Positions 23,291 to 53,004 of a stretch of 64,000 nucleotides of DNA are shown piece after piece. This DNA comes from Norana najaformis (taxonomy: Eukaryota > Annelida > Clitellata > Crassiclitellata > Hormogastridae): contig OZ029925.1 in assembly GCA_964023275.1 (NCBI GenBank), positions 5,206,003 through 5,270,002 of the forward strand, written 5' to 3'. The translations under genes were made by a program, and so were the position numbers. The notes beneath the pieces were generated by a model, which saw only the letters and a list, made by a program, of their open reading frames with translations, was not told the DNA's origin and did no database searches. Positions within the stretch are counted from its first letter, which is position 1. Every line of letters starts with the position of its first letter.

Positions 23291-24060
23291 AGTGTGTTTC
23301 AAATGCTTGTTGACATGGCTATAAAACTATTTCAGATTTTATTTATTAACAAACTATGCCTTTGTTGGTCCTTATCTTGAATTTTGTGGTGTTAGCAGTT
23401 TACTTGAGCATCTTGTTCTTGGGTCGTTTTCAGACGTAATTGGCCAGACTTGTGTAGCCCCTCTGGAACTGCCTTGTGTCTATGTTCGGATGTGGTACAA
23501 CAAGGTTTCTCAAAAGTGCACTATACCATTTGAGCATTTGTATGTACATGTATGTAGCTGGATATTTATATAGCGCCGTTTAGGAGCCTATCAGTTGATG
23601 TGTGTGATTGTTTGAGAAGTATGTTGAGACACTGGAATACTGTACTGTGATTAGATATACTGAGATTCTGTTTTTTATCAAATTTGACTTGAATTTTACC
23701 TCAGTTTTATTGTGGATTTTGTTGTGATGTCTTTGGTTTTGGAATCTGGTTACGGCTTGGTTTTGGTGTGCAGTCGACGCATCTTTTGTGCATTAGACAC
23801 AGGTGCAAAAGAAGTTACTACTTGAATAATAATAATACGATTTGGTTTTGAAATCAGTTTAATGAAACAGCGTACGTGAAAACAGATTCTTTTCTCTTGC
23901 TAGTGCCTTCTCTGTCTCTGATTCTGGAGACTGTTGTTTGAACCGTTGGTAGATTTGGTTGAACGTTTTTTTCTTTGCAGTGCAGTGGATGGCTCTTTTT
24001 ACATGCAAAACTCTCTGATCTAAGCAACCTGCTTATCTGCCATCGTCCAGTCATCCAGGT
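23291..24060. other. Spacer with one dispersed-repeat motif
   Basis: TATTTATATAGCGCCGTTTA at about 23568 and short (AAT)n at 23825. No gene seen. Confidence 0.5.
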
Positions 24061-24330
24061 CTCTGCGATCAGCTACACAAAACCGTTTGTATCTCCCTGA
24101 AGTCAGAGACTATCAGTCTGAATTTTCTGCGCCAGTCATCTGGAGTAGTCTCCCCGTTTACGTTACTCGCGACAATATCTCGCTGGACATTCCTAAAGCA
24201 GCTTCAGACCCATTTGTATCGTCTTGCATTACTTTCTTACTTAGTTACTTTGTAGGTTCAAGCGTCCTCTGATGTTATGACTTTGTATGGGTTTCAAAGA
24301 GGCGGTGCTATATAAATTTTTTAACACTAC
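24061..24330 (+). pseudogene. 3' fragment of a non-LTR retrotransposon ORF
   Basis: The frame at 24087-24272 contains SAPVIWSSLPVYVTRDNISL, which resembles the extreme C-terminal tail found after the reverse transcriptase in many LINE ORF2 proteins (APxLWNSLPxxVR pattern), then a stop and GGCGGTGCTATATAAATTTT. A related, more decayed copy lies at 31790-31985. 5'-truncated and not functional. Confidence 0.5.
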
Positions 24331-25195
24331 TTAAGGATCTTCAGCGAGTCATTAACGCACAGTAATAACGCTTACACTCTTAATGATAGCACACACTTAT
24401 GTCGTTAACAGTAACTGCTTAGTGTCAAAGCACGTGCAATAATGTCGGTGTGGTGCGAAACCGGTTCCAGAGGTGAAAGCGGTTCCGACTCCGCCCACTT
24501 TTATGGCCAAGGCACGTCATAGTGAAGCGAATTTTAAAGTACCCTGTTGTCTTGATAGTAAAATTTTATGTAAAACAGTATCCCAGTAGGTGGATATACA
24601 AGAGCTCAAGCATTCACCCAAGCAATCGGTACTTATGCAGTCGTATTTAGGACAAAACTTTATTTTGACGAACGAAGCGGCAAAAAACTGCTACATGACG
24701 TCATCGATCACATGAACCAATCAGAGTACTTTTGGGAACAGTTTTCGCCCCGGAACCGATCTCACTCCACACCGGCTGTCAGTTTTGTTTAACTTGTATA
24801 AAATGCCACTTAACCTGTCATCGTCCCTCTTCTTCGACGGTATGTGGCTCTGGAATTCTGAACATGCTGTCAACAGTCAGCTCCGGTTGGGAATCCGTCG
24901 GTGTGTCAACTGTAGCCCGCCAGTTCTCTGAGCGCTGTTTGCTTATTGATAACCTTTTGTTCTTAATGACTTTAAAATCATTTAGGATAGCGTAGGCTGC
25001 GCTTTTGTGAAGTACTTCAGAGTGTTTACATGCATACGTATGAAAGTGTCTGACTGTATACCACCACTTACTTGCCTTCCCTTTTCTGTCAGCTTAAACA
25101 CAACCCGCCCTAACAGCTTATCTCCCCCTTCTCTCTCTGGTCTTCTCGCAACCGGACTTGGTTCTTGACATGGCGTCTTTGGAGAACCCCCACTG
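24331..25195. other. Unassigned spacer
   Basis: The frame at 24732-24995 shows no domain. No gene supported. Confidence 0.4.
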
Positions 25196-25615
25196 ACTTG
25201 ACGCAGCGCTTGTGAATAAACTGGTGCCCTGCGCTTAGCTTTTAAGTAGAGCTGTAGAAATTTTGAGTTTAAGTGTTTGGGCTACATCAAAATGTCTTCT
25301 GTTTGGAGATGTTGCCTTTAAGATTGTAGCAAAATTGATCAATGCCTTGTCAGTTGATAGTGGTGATACAGAAGCAAAAGGTATTAACTAATTAATTAAT
25401 TAATTAAACATTGGCAGTCAACAGCTTTTATGCATGTTGCCAAGGTATTCGTGTTCATTTTTGCATGTTCTGAGGCACTTAATACAGCACCTCCCAATCT
25501 ACCCACAGTTGCTTTTGTTGTCTGACCCCTGTGACCCACATACGCCTATGTTTCCTCACTCATCTGTTGGCCATATGACATGCTAACAAATGCTTACTTA
25601 CTTACTTCCCTCTGA
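25196..25615 (+). mobile_element. Dispersed-repeat fragment and LINE 3' end
   Basis: 25205-25265 is an inverted copy of the GTGAATAAGCTGGT repeat. 25510-25615 matches the TTAC-tail 3' end family (GTCTGACCCCTGTGACCCAC, ATATGACATGCTAACAAATG) ending in (CTTA)n. Confidence 0.6.
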
Positions 25616-28300
25616 AAGTAAGTTGATGTAACTCCTGAATTTAGTGTCCTCCTCAGTAGCAACAGAGTTGGTTGTCTAGTTTTCTTTCAAGGTGACAGGG
25701 TTTTTGAATGATTTATGAAAAGCTGGGCAAACAGACGCCCTTGAGAAATGACAGTTAATCAAAGACTTTATACGAAAAAGGTTGATTTCGCGTTTGGCTC
25801 CTAGTATTAGTGGTAAATGGTTAAGTATATGTATTTGATTAGCTTGTTAATGATACTTGAATAATATTGACTTGTAATTGTATTAGTTTAAAATATACTT
25901 GTACTTAACATATATCATCAGTACTTGATTTCAATTTAACTGCTCGCTACACTTGATCGTATATGTGTATATATATATAATCTGTATATATATGTGTGTA
26001 ATATGTATATATGTTTAAATATCATAAATACATATATATATATTTATATCATGTATATGTGTGTATATACACATATATATATATATACATATATATATGT
26101 TTGTGTATTAGACAATTGTATAAAATGTGAACCGGGTGTATATATGTATATATGTATTTTGACACAATGATACATTGCTATTGCTCTACTATTGTATTGT
26201 AACATTTATCTGATTGCACTATTTATACATTATGTTTTGTATTTCTGTAATATTTTTCCGATTGAATTGTGATTGTCAGTGGCAATCATAGTAGTTAAGT
26301 TCTTGATGTAGACAACAGCTGTTGTTTGAGCAACCGTGAAGGAATTCATTGTGGTAAGAATGGATTATTTTGCAAAATATGAAATGATTATTTTGTGTAT
26401 ATTTATGTATTGTATATTTTGAATTTGACTCGATTACTGATCGGTTTAGCCAATATTTTCTTTGAGCATGTGTCAACTGTGAACAGTATCGGTATGAGTT
26501 GAGTGTGAGTGAGGGTTGCTTCTAACCCGGGTGCGATTTTGTAGCTAGGCAAGGGGCAAACTTACCCATCACTGGTTCGGCCAAAATCCCCCTGGAATGC
26601 ATTTTCCCCATTCATTTTGCACTTATTCTAGAATGGCTAGTTGTAGTTGATGTCGTGGTTGGTGGGAATGGTGCTATTTTTGCATCTTAGCCATCAAGTA
26701 CTACTACTAATACTAATACTATTATTACTAATACTACAACTACTAATAATAATAATACTGTTGGTCTTGGCATATAGAGTTAACTATTGCATGGAAAGAG
26801 CAGATGGTAATGTGGCGATAGCGTGCATATAGACACCAACAAATGCTCCCTGCGTTCTTGTGAGTCTGTCTTGTGAATTTTAGTATAAATTTAAGTCATG
26901 TTATTCAAACGGCTGCTAGCTTTAACGTGTTATGTAAAACATATTGTAAATTTTTAAGTAGTGCAATGTGATTTTTTTGAGAACTTAGCTTTGCTGATTG
27001 TTCGCTCGTCTGGGTGTTACCGGATGGGAAAATCCCAGGCGCACACAGGCACAACTGATTGTATACATATTTACTGCTTTACTGGTTAGGGTAATTATGT
27101 AATGAGTAGTCTTTGTAGTCAAATTCTGTATAATTCCTGTACATACCATTTGTTATCTTAAATGTGCACTTGTTCTTAACACTGATTGCCTTCAGAAATA
27201 TTCTGCAGTGATGATGACTTATTTGTACTGAGCAATTATTATTATTATTATTATATTTTATACCTAAGGTAGAAATGATCCCTCAGGAACCAAAAAATTA
27301 AGTTAGAAGCATAAAATGATTGATCTCTGCGATCTACAGTTCATATTCGACAAGATCTACAGTTCATGTTTGATGAATTGCTTCCTTTATTATTGTTCTT
27401 ATTTATTATTGTTGTTGTTGTTGTTGTTATTAAACCTTTGGTTGTAGTTTGCGCTGGTTATTATTGCAGATCAAAGTTTTCATCAGTTTCTGCTCATATA
27501 TTTGTTGTGCGTTGTGGCCCTTTGGTTTTGCTTGTGGCTGTACTTGTGTACTTTGTGGTAGGCGCTTACTGTTGATTGAAGGACTGGTTTTTGGGTACAT
27601 TTGAATGGCATGAGTCATTTTAAGATGTCAGTTCGAGATTTAAAGCATCCTTTAAGGCTTGTGTATGTGCATGTGTGTGTTTATATGTCTATATTAATTA
27701 ACTGATGTACACTAATGGAAGTATGTTCAGTTTTTCTTAGTGTCCATTAAAGTGTGGAACATTGGTGGTTACTGAGTGAAGCTGATGTTAATTTCCATTA
27801 AAATGTGCCAGTAATGGTTTCTAGTTGCACTGAAGTTCATTGTAAGTCAAGTGTATATTATCTTATGGTTATTTTACGAAATGCGTTAATGTGAAGTTCA
27901 TGTCGTTGAAAGCTGTGAAATAGCTATCAGAAGTGCTACTGATTTAATTCATTTCCAGATGTTTCAGTTTGCCGCACTGCCTTAGGAATTGTGAAAGGCT
28001 TTTGCACAAAAGCGTAGGAATTTACCGGATCTTGGTCCATTTTGTCGGTGGTGGGTAGTACTTGTAATTTTAAACGGTTTCAGGTGGAGTTTATGTCGTA
28101 CCGTAGAGATCCAGAGCTCTTTGTAATTGTTAAGATGCTACAACAGTATACCTCATAATTAATCACTTTTTCCTGCAGCGTCTCTTTCTTTACGTTCTTA
28201 GCTGCCAGTTTTAGATGCTCGGAATTTGTTGTGAAGTTTGTGAAATGTGACCAGCCATATTGTGTTGGTACGTTGCGTCAACTCGGTAAGCCCAATATCT
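25616..28300. other. AT-rich spacer
   Basis: Contents: (TATA)n at 25970-26150, (TAC/TAA)n at 26700-26760, (TTA)n at 27235-27255 and (GTT)n at 27405-27430. The words CTACAGTTCATATTC and GGATTGCTTCCTTT recur near 27340 and 28735. No gene seen. Confidence 0.5.
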
Positions 28301-30690
28301 CTGTGTAATAGCGTATCATGGGTTTAAGTGGGTCACAAACATTTAATGTATTAGTTAGAACCACGGCAAATAACGGGGAATGCTCAACGGCCTGGTTTTC
28401 GCATAAAAACGACGATTGTCCACCGAGACAGAACTATCATCCGAACTATCCACAAATCTACAACTTCGTACATGGAAGAATTTCTGCCCTAGCGTTCTGT
28501 TTGTTCGTAAATAATTTGTCAGTTGCCTTGTTTATTGCTAATACAAAGACCATTTTAGATGGTTGAGATGTTACGTGTTCTGCCGAGAAATTGGGCTTAC
28601 TGGGTTCATAGTGGTGTATACGGGTGTTTGTCTTGTTTGGTTAGTATGTAATCGGTCTGCTGACGGACAGCAAGTTTTTGCGTTACGGAGTATATTGTTT
28701 TGTGTTTAATGTTGCGTGTTTAGCTTCTACAAAAACTACAGTTCATATTCAATGGATTGCTTCCTTTTTCGTTCCTGCAGTCGGTGTAACTGAGTATGCC
28801 TCGTTTTTCGCTGCTTTTCAGCTGTTAAATTTCCGCCCCTTTGCCTTCGCTGTTTGTTTATTGGTTTCCGAGGTTGTTCGGCTTCTGGAAAATATCGTAA
28901 ACTGATGTGCTTGAGCAGAGAGAGCAATAAAACGGACAAACGGAGGACCTGGGCTATGAGAAAGTTTATGAACTTGTTACGACTTCTGGTGGTTAAAAAT
29001 AGCTGCTTCCAGTTATGTGCGCATGCGTGTAAATGGCCGGGTATTTAGCGCCACTCAAAGAACATTACATTAGCGCTTTGCTAAAACTGTCTTGCGCCTC
29101 TGTGCCAAACTTTACAATCAAGCGCTCACTAATACAAGTACTCACCTATGTACTAGTACTTTTATTGTATTAGTAGTATTAAGTATACTGTTGACGCACT
29201 TAATGGTAGTACATATATAGTATTGACATACAATTTTAAAGCGTCTTTCTCATTTCATTTCATGATCAATGGAAGACTTATCTTTGCAGCTACCCAAGCT
29301 TTGGAGCTTAATTTGTTAATTAGTGCAGTGTTAAGATCTGACGAAAAATAATAATAGTACTTAACCAGTAATTAAATACTATAAATGTGTTGTTGCAGGA
29401 TCTTAAAATTGAGACATATTCAAGAATTTAAGGTAACGAATTTGCATGCCGTACAAGTGGAAGCACACGATGTTGCAATTCTGCAGGAACTGAGCTGTGT
29501 AGAAAGCACTTCTTTGGAATGATCTGCATTAAACAATTGCATTTAAGTGTTTGCCTCTGGTTGGGTCCAACTTCGTTTATATATATGTCGTAACTAGTTT
29601 CTTGTGTCGTTGTTATGAAACATCTAGGCCTACAAGTCAAAGTTTTCCTGTAAATGCCATATCTCTAGCAGCGTATCTACGGGCACCCAACTGGGGGACC
29701 CGCTAACGTCTAGAGTAACTGCATTACTACCCAGTTGGGGCCCCCCTCAGAGCCCGATAAAGCAGGAAATATTACATACCGAGTAATTTTCCGGAGTCAC
29801 AAAATTTCACGTAACACCACTAGATGTCTCTAACTTTTCTGCAGCATAAACTTTGGTTCTAGGGGTAGAATTCGGCATTTTATCTCCTTATGAAATCGCA
29901 ATGGTGCGACAAAAAGGGTAGATCATCCAACTTTTGATATGGCATTGCTTGCAGGGAATATGCTTGTACAATTTTCTCGTCTATGAAAAGGATTACAGTA
30001 TTCCCTCCAAGAGATGTGGCTATTTTACGTATTTTGTGGCTTTAAAACGTTGCGTGAAATTTACTTTTACTTGGGTCGCCATCACTTTGTGCCTCTACGA
30101 CTGACTCTTGCCCACCAAAGACAGGCTACTTATTTTTGATTGCCACTCACTTTTCCAACATGCAAAGCATTTTTGAAGTGCATTTTCTGACAGCCACGTT
30201 CGTTGGGCCATTAGCGTGGCCCCAGTGGTATGATGGGGGCCGCTCTGGACCCACTAAACTGGGCTGTCTGAGTTGATCTAATAGTCGTTTCAACGCCTGT
30301 CAGATGTTTTCATTCCTTCGGTCAGAAAGGAACTGATGTGAGAGATTACTGCCTGTTTTTTGCTCTGGGAATACTGACGAGTCTTTCAATTGCCAACAAT
30401 TTGCACTTTCTGTTGTTTTTCATTTTAAATCATTAAAAGTATACGAAAGTAATGTCAAGATAACAACCACGACTTTGTAAAGATCGCGATTACTGCCTAA
30501 ATTAATGGTAATAAATAATCGCTGGATTATTCTTGTTTTTACTCAAAATATGTACACTGTAGTAAACTGGATTACTTGGATATGTTGTAACTGACCAAAG
30601 AAAGCTATATGGTAAGAAGTGTAAATACAGTAAAGTAAGGTAATTTATTACAAGCCTGTATCATTGATTGAAGTACAGTCATGGGGGGGG
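28301..30690. other. Spacer, no supported gene
   Basis: The frames at 28318-28566 and 28678-28905 are open but have no recognisable domain, no start context and no splice partners. A 12-base TGCGCATGCGTG site (NRF-1-like) is at about 29017. 29670-30270 is delimited by GGG/CCC-rich words (CACCCAACTGGGGGACCC, CTACCCAGTTGGGGCCCC, GTGGCCCCAGTGG) and may be a mobile element, but the ends do not pair well. Confidence 0.4.
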
Positions 30691-30860
30691 GTCAAAAGAT
30701 CATTTGCCCCACGTGAACACTACAACCACAGGACAACCAGTTGCACGGCTCAACAACAAACTGTCAATCTGACATGACAGAACTGGATTTGAACCCACGG
30801 TGCCATAGCACTGCAGAGAAAAGCTGAGTTGCCACTGTAGCAAAGCGTTAATATAAGCGA
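30690..30860 (-). mobile_element. tRNA-derived SINE, minus orientation
   Basis: On the minus strand a B box GTGGGTTCAAATCCAG follows an A-box-like CTACAGTGGCAACTCAGC. The body has TTGTCCTGTGGTTGTAGTG and ends near CACGTGGGGCAAATGATC. No intact tRNA fold is seen. Confidence 0.65.
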
Positions 30861-31785
30861 GCCGAACAGTTGCAACGTAAAAAGCTGAACATATACATGT
30901 ATGATCGAACACGAACAGTTTCAAACTAAATTGTGCAACATGAAGGCTCATTGACTGAGCGCCTGTATTGTAATGCAGACTGTGCAAGTCTGGTCATCTC
31001 ATATGTTTCAACTTGCTTACCCTGCATAGCCTGACTTCTGGTTTGAATGACCTCTCAGATTTCAACCAGGCTTCTCCAGTGGACTGCAATTTCTGGCAGT
31101 TGAAGCAATAAGCAGGTGAAGCTTTGTGCATTGTGATAATCATTCAATTAGATTAGCACACCTGTAATGCACAAATTCTCATATGATTCCGGCAATTAAA
31201 TGCCTTGTCATCAGATAGTGGTACTCTTCAAACTCCCAACAATCCACGCTGCCTCAACCAACAGTTGATAAAAACTGCTTAAAAGAACATGAAAGAGACA
31301 CGTGCGTAAATCACGATGCTGGGATCATCACAAATTTACATTGGATCATACCTGCATCAGCAAGCATCGCTTTTATGTAGCTCGGATTTTCGTATTTTAT
31401 ATCTGATGCAGATTTAAAAGTTTTTTCTCTGAGTCATTCACCTACATTCATCAAATTTATCTATAAAATCTGGAAAACACAGAATATTATACAATACAGT
31501 TATGAGGCACAAGCATCTATCTCTTCATGCAACAATAAATGGAGTCTCTCTCAGACATTCCATCATAAACACAAAAAAGCATCTCAAAAACAATTCACAT
31601 TAATGTCGTTTCATTGGAACTATGCGTCTGCAAATGTTTGCTGGCGGAAACCACTTCCCATCCCGTCCACCATATCTCTGAACGTCATTTGATTATATCA
31701 TGAATGAACCGGATTTTGTTCAAAGTTCGATATACCATGTTCGAGAGATCTTTAAAAAGTGCTTCATAAATTTCCGGGACATAAT
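30861..31785. other. Unassigned spacer
   Basis: AT-rich sequence with no gene, RNA or repeat that I recognise. Confidence 0.35.
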
Positions 31786-31985
31786 GTACGTACATTGTCA
31801 CTAAATCACTCACAACATCTCGCTAGACATATTCACAAAGCAGCTTAAGATCTATTAGTACCGCCTTGCTTTTGTTGTCCGACCGCTGTGACCCACCCAC
31901 ACCCACGATTCCTCGCTCAGCTGATGGACATAAGGTGTGTTAACAAATGCATTACTTATGCGCTTACTTACTTACATCAGCAGAC
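31786..31985 (+). mobile_element. LINE 3' end with TTAC tail
   Basis: The best-preserved member of the family: ACAACATCTCGCTAGACATA, then GTCCGACCGCTGTGACCCAC, GATTCCTCGCTCAGCTGATG, ATAAGGTGTGTTAACAAATG and CATTACTTA repeats. The first part still resembles the decayed ORF tail seen at 24087-24272. Confidence 0.65.
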
Positions 31986-32880
31986 CTTTACCGACTACAC
32001 CAGGATCCCCAGCCTTTCCAAGAAAATCACAACATATGTTACAGCAAATTTTTTCCAATGTCGCTTCAGCCGACTATGTCTACCAAACATGAAGCCAAGT
32101 AAACCCGAGACCCTGAATTACTGCCAAAGTCACAGGGTCACTTCCCCAGCACCATAAAGAGTGGCGGTATTCGATTTATGAAACTGGCTAAAATCAACAT
32201 CTGAAGAACAGATCAGACAGCACCAATCTCATATTAGGCAAATATCCACCAACCTTTAGACAGCATCTATTTGTCATAACGCAAATACTCATCTGGTATT
32301 AGGCAGTATCTATCATATCGGGATCTCTTTAGAAAAATACACCAGAACCTCCTCATAACGATGTCTTTGGGGCCACATCAAGGACCGTCTTGTAATGAGG
32401 TCGTTACAAAGCAGTTGTTTTCTAAAGCCAAAAAATTTGGTATCCAAGTACCAGACCATGTGATATCAGAATTTCTGTTATAACAAAGAGCGTTGGAAGG
32501 AGGCGCTGCTGTATCTGCCTGATATCAGCCAAACTGGCATTGTGCAAAGATGCAAGCAGTGTTCAATATGCAATACAAAAGTTCTGGAAATGAATACTAA
32601 TGCATAATGAACTGATGTTGCATCTCATCTCCACCAGACACATCCGATGACGATTATTATGCAACCAGTCTTCAAAGAATACACAGTTTGACTAACTACA
32701 TTCATTCAACATCCATCAAACTGCTTTTGTGTTTTGTCAGTCGCGAAAAACTTAACGACATTTTATTACTGCAAAAAGATTTATAAATGCTTTGGTTACT
32801 TCGTTATAATGATGCAACAATTGAACCGCTTAAGAGCAACATTAGTTAATTTGGCTAATTAGTACTGGTGGCAGGAGACA
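31986..32880. other. Spacer and Hook 3' flank
   Basis: No gene seen. On the minus strand the first AATAAA after the Hook stop lies at 32762-32767 (TTTATT on plus), 114 bases downstream, and is a good candidate polyadenylation signal. Confidence 0.5.
32762..32767 (-). terminator. Candidate Hook polyadenylation signal AATAAA
   Basis: AATAAA on the minus strand 114 bases past the stop codon of the last Hook exon. Chosen by position only. Confidence 0.45.
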
Positions 32881-50675
<17,795 letters not shown>

Positions 50676-52504
50676 TGTTATGTACGAAGGATACTGGAAC
50701 TCGATTAAAAACAACAATAAAGTCTTCAGAAAATTTTCGTGAAATTAATAAAAGAGCGTTAACAAACGATAAACACCTCTAACCCATCGCACACAACATT
50801 AGCATCACCATCTCCGGTTCTGCGCATGCGCAGTTTATTTATATCGCGCCTCTTATCATCTAGCGCCATATTTTGCGATCGTTATGTTGTAGAATTCGAT
50901 AGTTTTTAAATTTTCAGCACCTGAAGAAATTTTGTTTTAAGCTGAGTTGTTTGAAGTGCAAAACAGAGAAAGCAGGAACATAGGCTTAGATTATGATTAA
51001 GATTTGGAGATCGATTTTACGTTATTGCATGCGGTCAGCATACCCCATCGACTATGATCACCAATAAATGTGCATTAACAAGCATTAAACTATTTAATAC
51101 TTATATACCAGTCTTTCTATTAAAATGAATTGTAGTAGTAGAAAAAGAAGACATATAGACAAATGCTCCAGAAACAGGCCTGCATTAGTGTTGTACAGGC
51201 CAATAGTACTTGTAATTAATTGTAATTATTAACTTCCTTTGCGCCGGTGTCAACCGATCAAGCACCACCTCAAAACCAAGCCGCAATCAGGTCAATATCC
51301 AAAAGGTCAGTTATAATATATTAACATATCAATATAATAATTAACACATTAACAAATTAATTCAGGCAACAATAACATTTTCTTTTCAGCTTATCCGATT
51401 TATTTTTCTGAATGTCTTCAGACAGATACAAATTCGAAGTCATGTTAGCTTTTAGGGTTACTCGTGCTCGGATTTGCAAGAAGACTTACTTACTAACTTG
51501 CTTGTATATTGTAAACAGACCGTGAAAGACGAGATTAGGCGAATATTTAATCAGTGCAAATATTTTATTAGGAATCCAAAGGTGTGTCCAAAAATGGTGT
51601 CATGTTTCCATTAGAATACGAACTCAGTACGCTAGTGTAATCCTGAAAATTAATGGAAGCGTGAAATGGCATTGACTTTGGAATAACTGGTTTTAACAAG
51701 GGTTTACTGCGATCGGCGTAGACGTCCAACAGCGAGGTAGGGTCAGTCTTAGACTGATGACCAGCAATATTCATATAGTGGCAAGTTTGCGCTGGATGAA
51801 CATTCATTGGCAAGTTCTTTGTAGTTCGCGTTAATTACCGGAAAACTTATTACAGGATAAATATAAACACATTGACATGTTATGCATAGCACCCTTGACT
51901 ACTGCCTGACTCGTGGAGGTTGACTTGGAACTGAATCGTAATCGTAAGCAGCAATGGTGCGGCTGTGAATAAGCTGGTTTCCGCGACTTAACCTTCGTTA
52001 GGCGCTGTAGAAATCTCGAGTTTACAATTACGGTTACGACATTCAAGTTAAAATATAGCCAAATGCTAAGTGGCAATCGTTTTGAAGTGTTTATTTCCGC
52101 TGTCAATGCCCTGAACGAGAGAGCAATTGGCTGATCCATTTCTTCATGATTTCTGTGGAGGCTTCAAGATCAAACACACACATTTCTAGGTAATACTGGC
52201 AGATAGGAAAATTTAAAATATTGTATTTTCTGCGCTGTGTGGGTTTGAAATTTGCTGGCACGCTCAACATCTCTGTGTGAAAATGCTAGGTCTGGAAAAA
52301 TTCTTAACACAGTTTAAATCATTCAAGAATTGGTTATTTAGTATCTACACTAAAACTGTTTAGAGTATTGCAGTTAGTGACTGAAATAATAATTCTTTGA
52401 GCAAAATCAGTAGCCATCTTACTGTCTGTCTTGGGTCTTGACCTGGAACCAAACCCTTCTTGCCTATTGATTTTGTTTTTGACTGAGCGCCTGTGAGTAA
52501 GTGG

Positions 52505-52717
52505 GACATGATGGTGTAGTGGTATGGTCTGTGCCTCATAACCATAGGGTTGTGAGTTATTCTCTGCCTCAAGCCACTGCGTAGCAACCTTGGACAAGTT
52601 GCTTATCCACAGTTGTCTATGAGGAAGGCAACGGGAAACCACTTCGCTTATCTCCTCCCGAGGTGGCGTAAAGCCAATAGACCTGCCGTCAGGCAGGAAC
52701 TCATCATCATCATCTGT
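52505..52717 (+). mobile_element. tRNA-derived SINE with ATC tail
   Basis: A-box region GATGGTGTAGTGGTATGG, B box GGGTTGTGAGTTATTCTC, then a body with GGAAGGCAACGGGAAACCAC and CGTAAAGCCAATAGACCTGC, ending in (ATC)n at 52708-52717. A different family from the one at 49538. Confidence 0.75.
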
Positions 52718-52719
52718 GA

Positions 52720-52895
52720 GTAAGCTGGTTCCTTGCGACTTAGCTTTTGTTGGGTGCTGTAGAAACCTTCGAGTTTACGACCTTAAGACCAATTTGTTGT
52801 CTGACCGAATTGACTCATCACGCCTACGATTCCTTGCCCAGCCGATGGACACATGGCATGTTAACAAGTGTCTTACTTACTTACTTAATTACATC
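52720..52895 (+). mobile_element. Dispersed-repeat piece and LINE 3' end with TTAC tail
   Basis: 52720-52775 is the inverted GAGTAAGCTGGTTCC repeat. 52795-52895 matches the TTAC-tail family (GATTCCTTGCCCAGCCGATG, ACATGGCATGTTAACAAGTG). Confidence 0.65.
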
Positions 52896-53004
52896 GACAT
52901 TAGAACATACAGCTGGGCTACTGTAATACAAGTCTTGCTATTGATCTGTCTAGGGTAAGTACTGGCTCACCTGGCTGCATATATGAACACATTTGTTTTT
53001 GCAG

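Larger units (their letters stand above)
50676..53004. promoter_or_regulatory. Divergent intergenic region between Hook and the anoctamin
   Basis: Start codons face away from each other, 2.37 kb apart. A perfect 12-base palindrome TGCGCATGCGCA at 50821-50832, 146 bases upstream of the Hook ATG, is the NRF-1 consensus. The rest is AT-rich with dispersed-repeat pieces at 51940-52050 and 52415-52510, a SINE at 52505 and a LINE end at 52770-52890. The anoctamin's noncoding first exon must lie somewhere upstream of the acceptor at 53004; I cannot place it. Confidence 0.55.

Noticed and set aside
24732-24995. 87-residue plus-strand frame
   Set aside because: No domain, no splice partners, AT-rich spacer with repeats on both sides.
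28318-28905. Two frames (82 and 75 residues) in spacer
   Set aside because: No recognisable domain or gene context. They could be a decayed element but cannot be supported.
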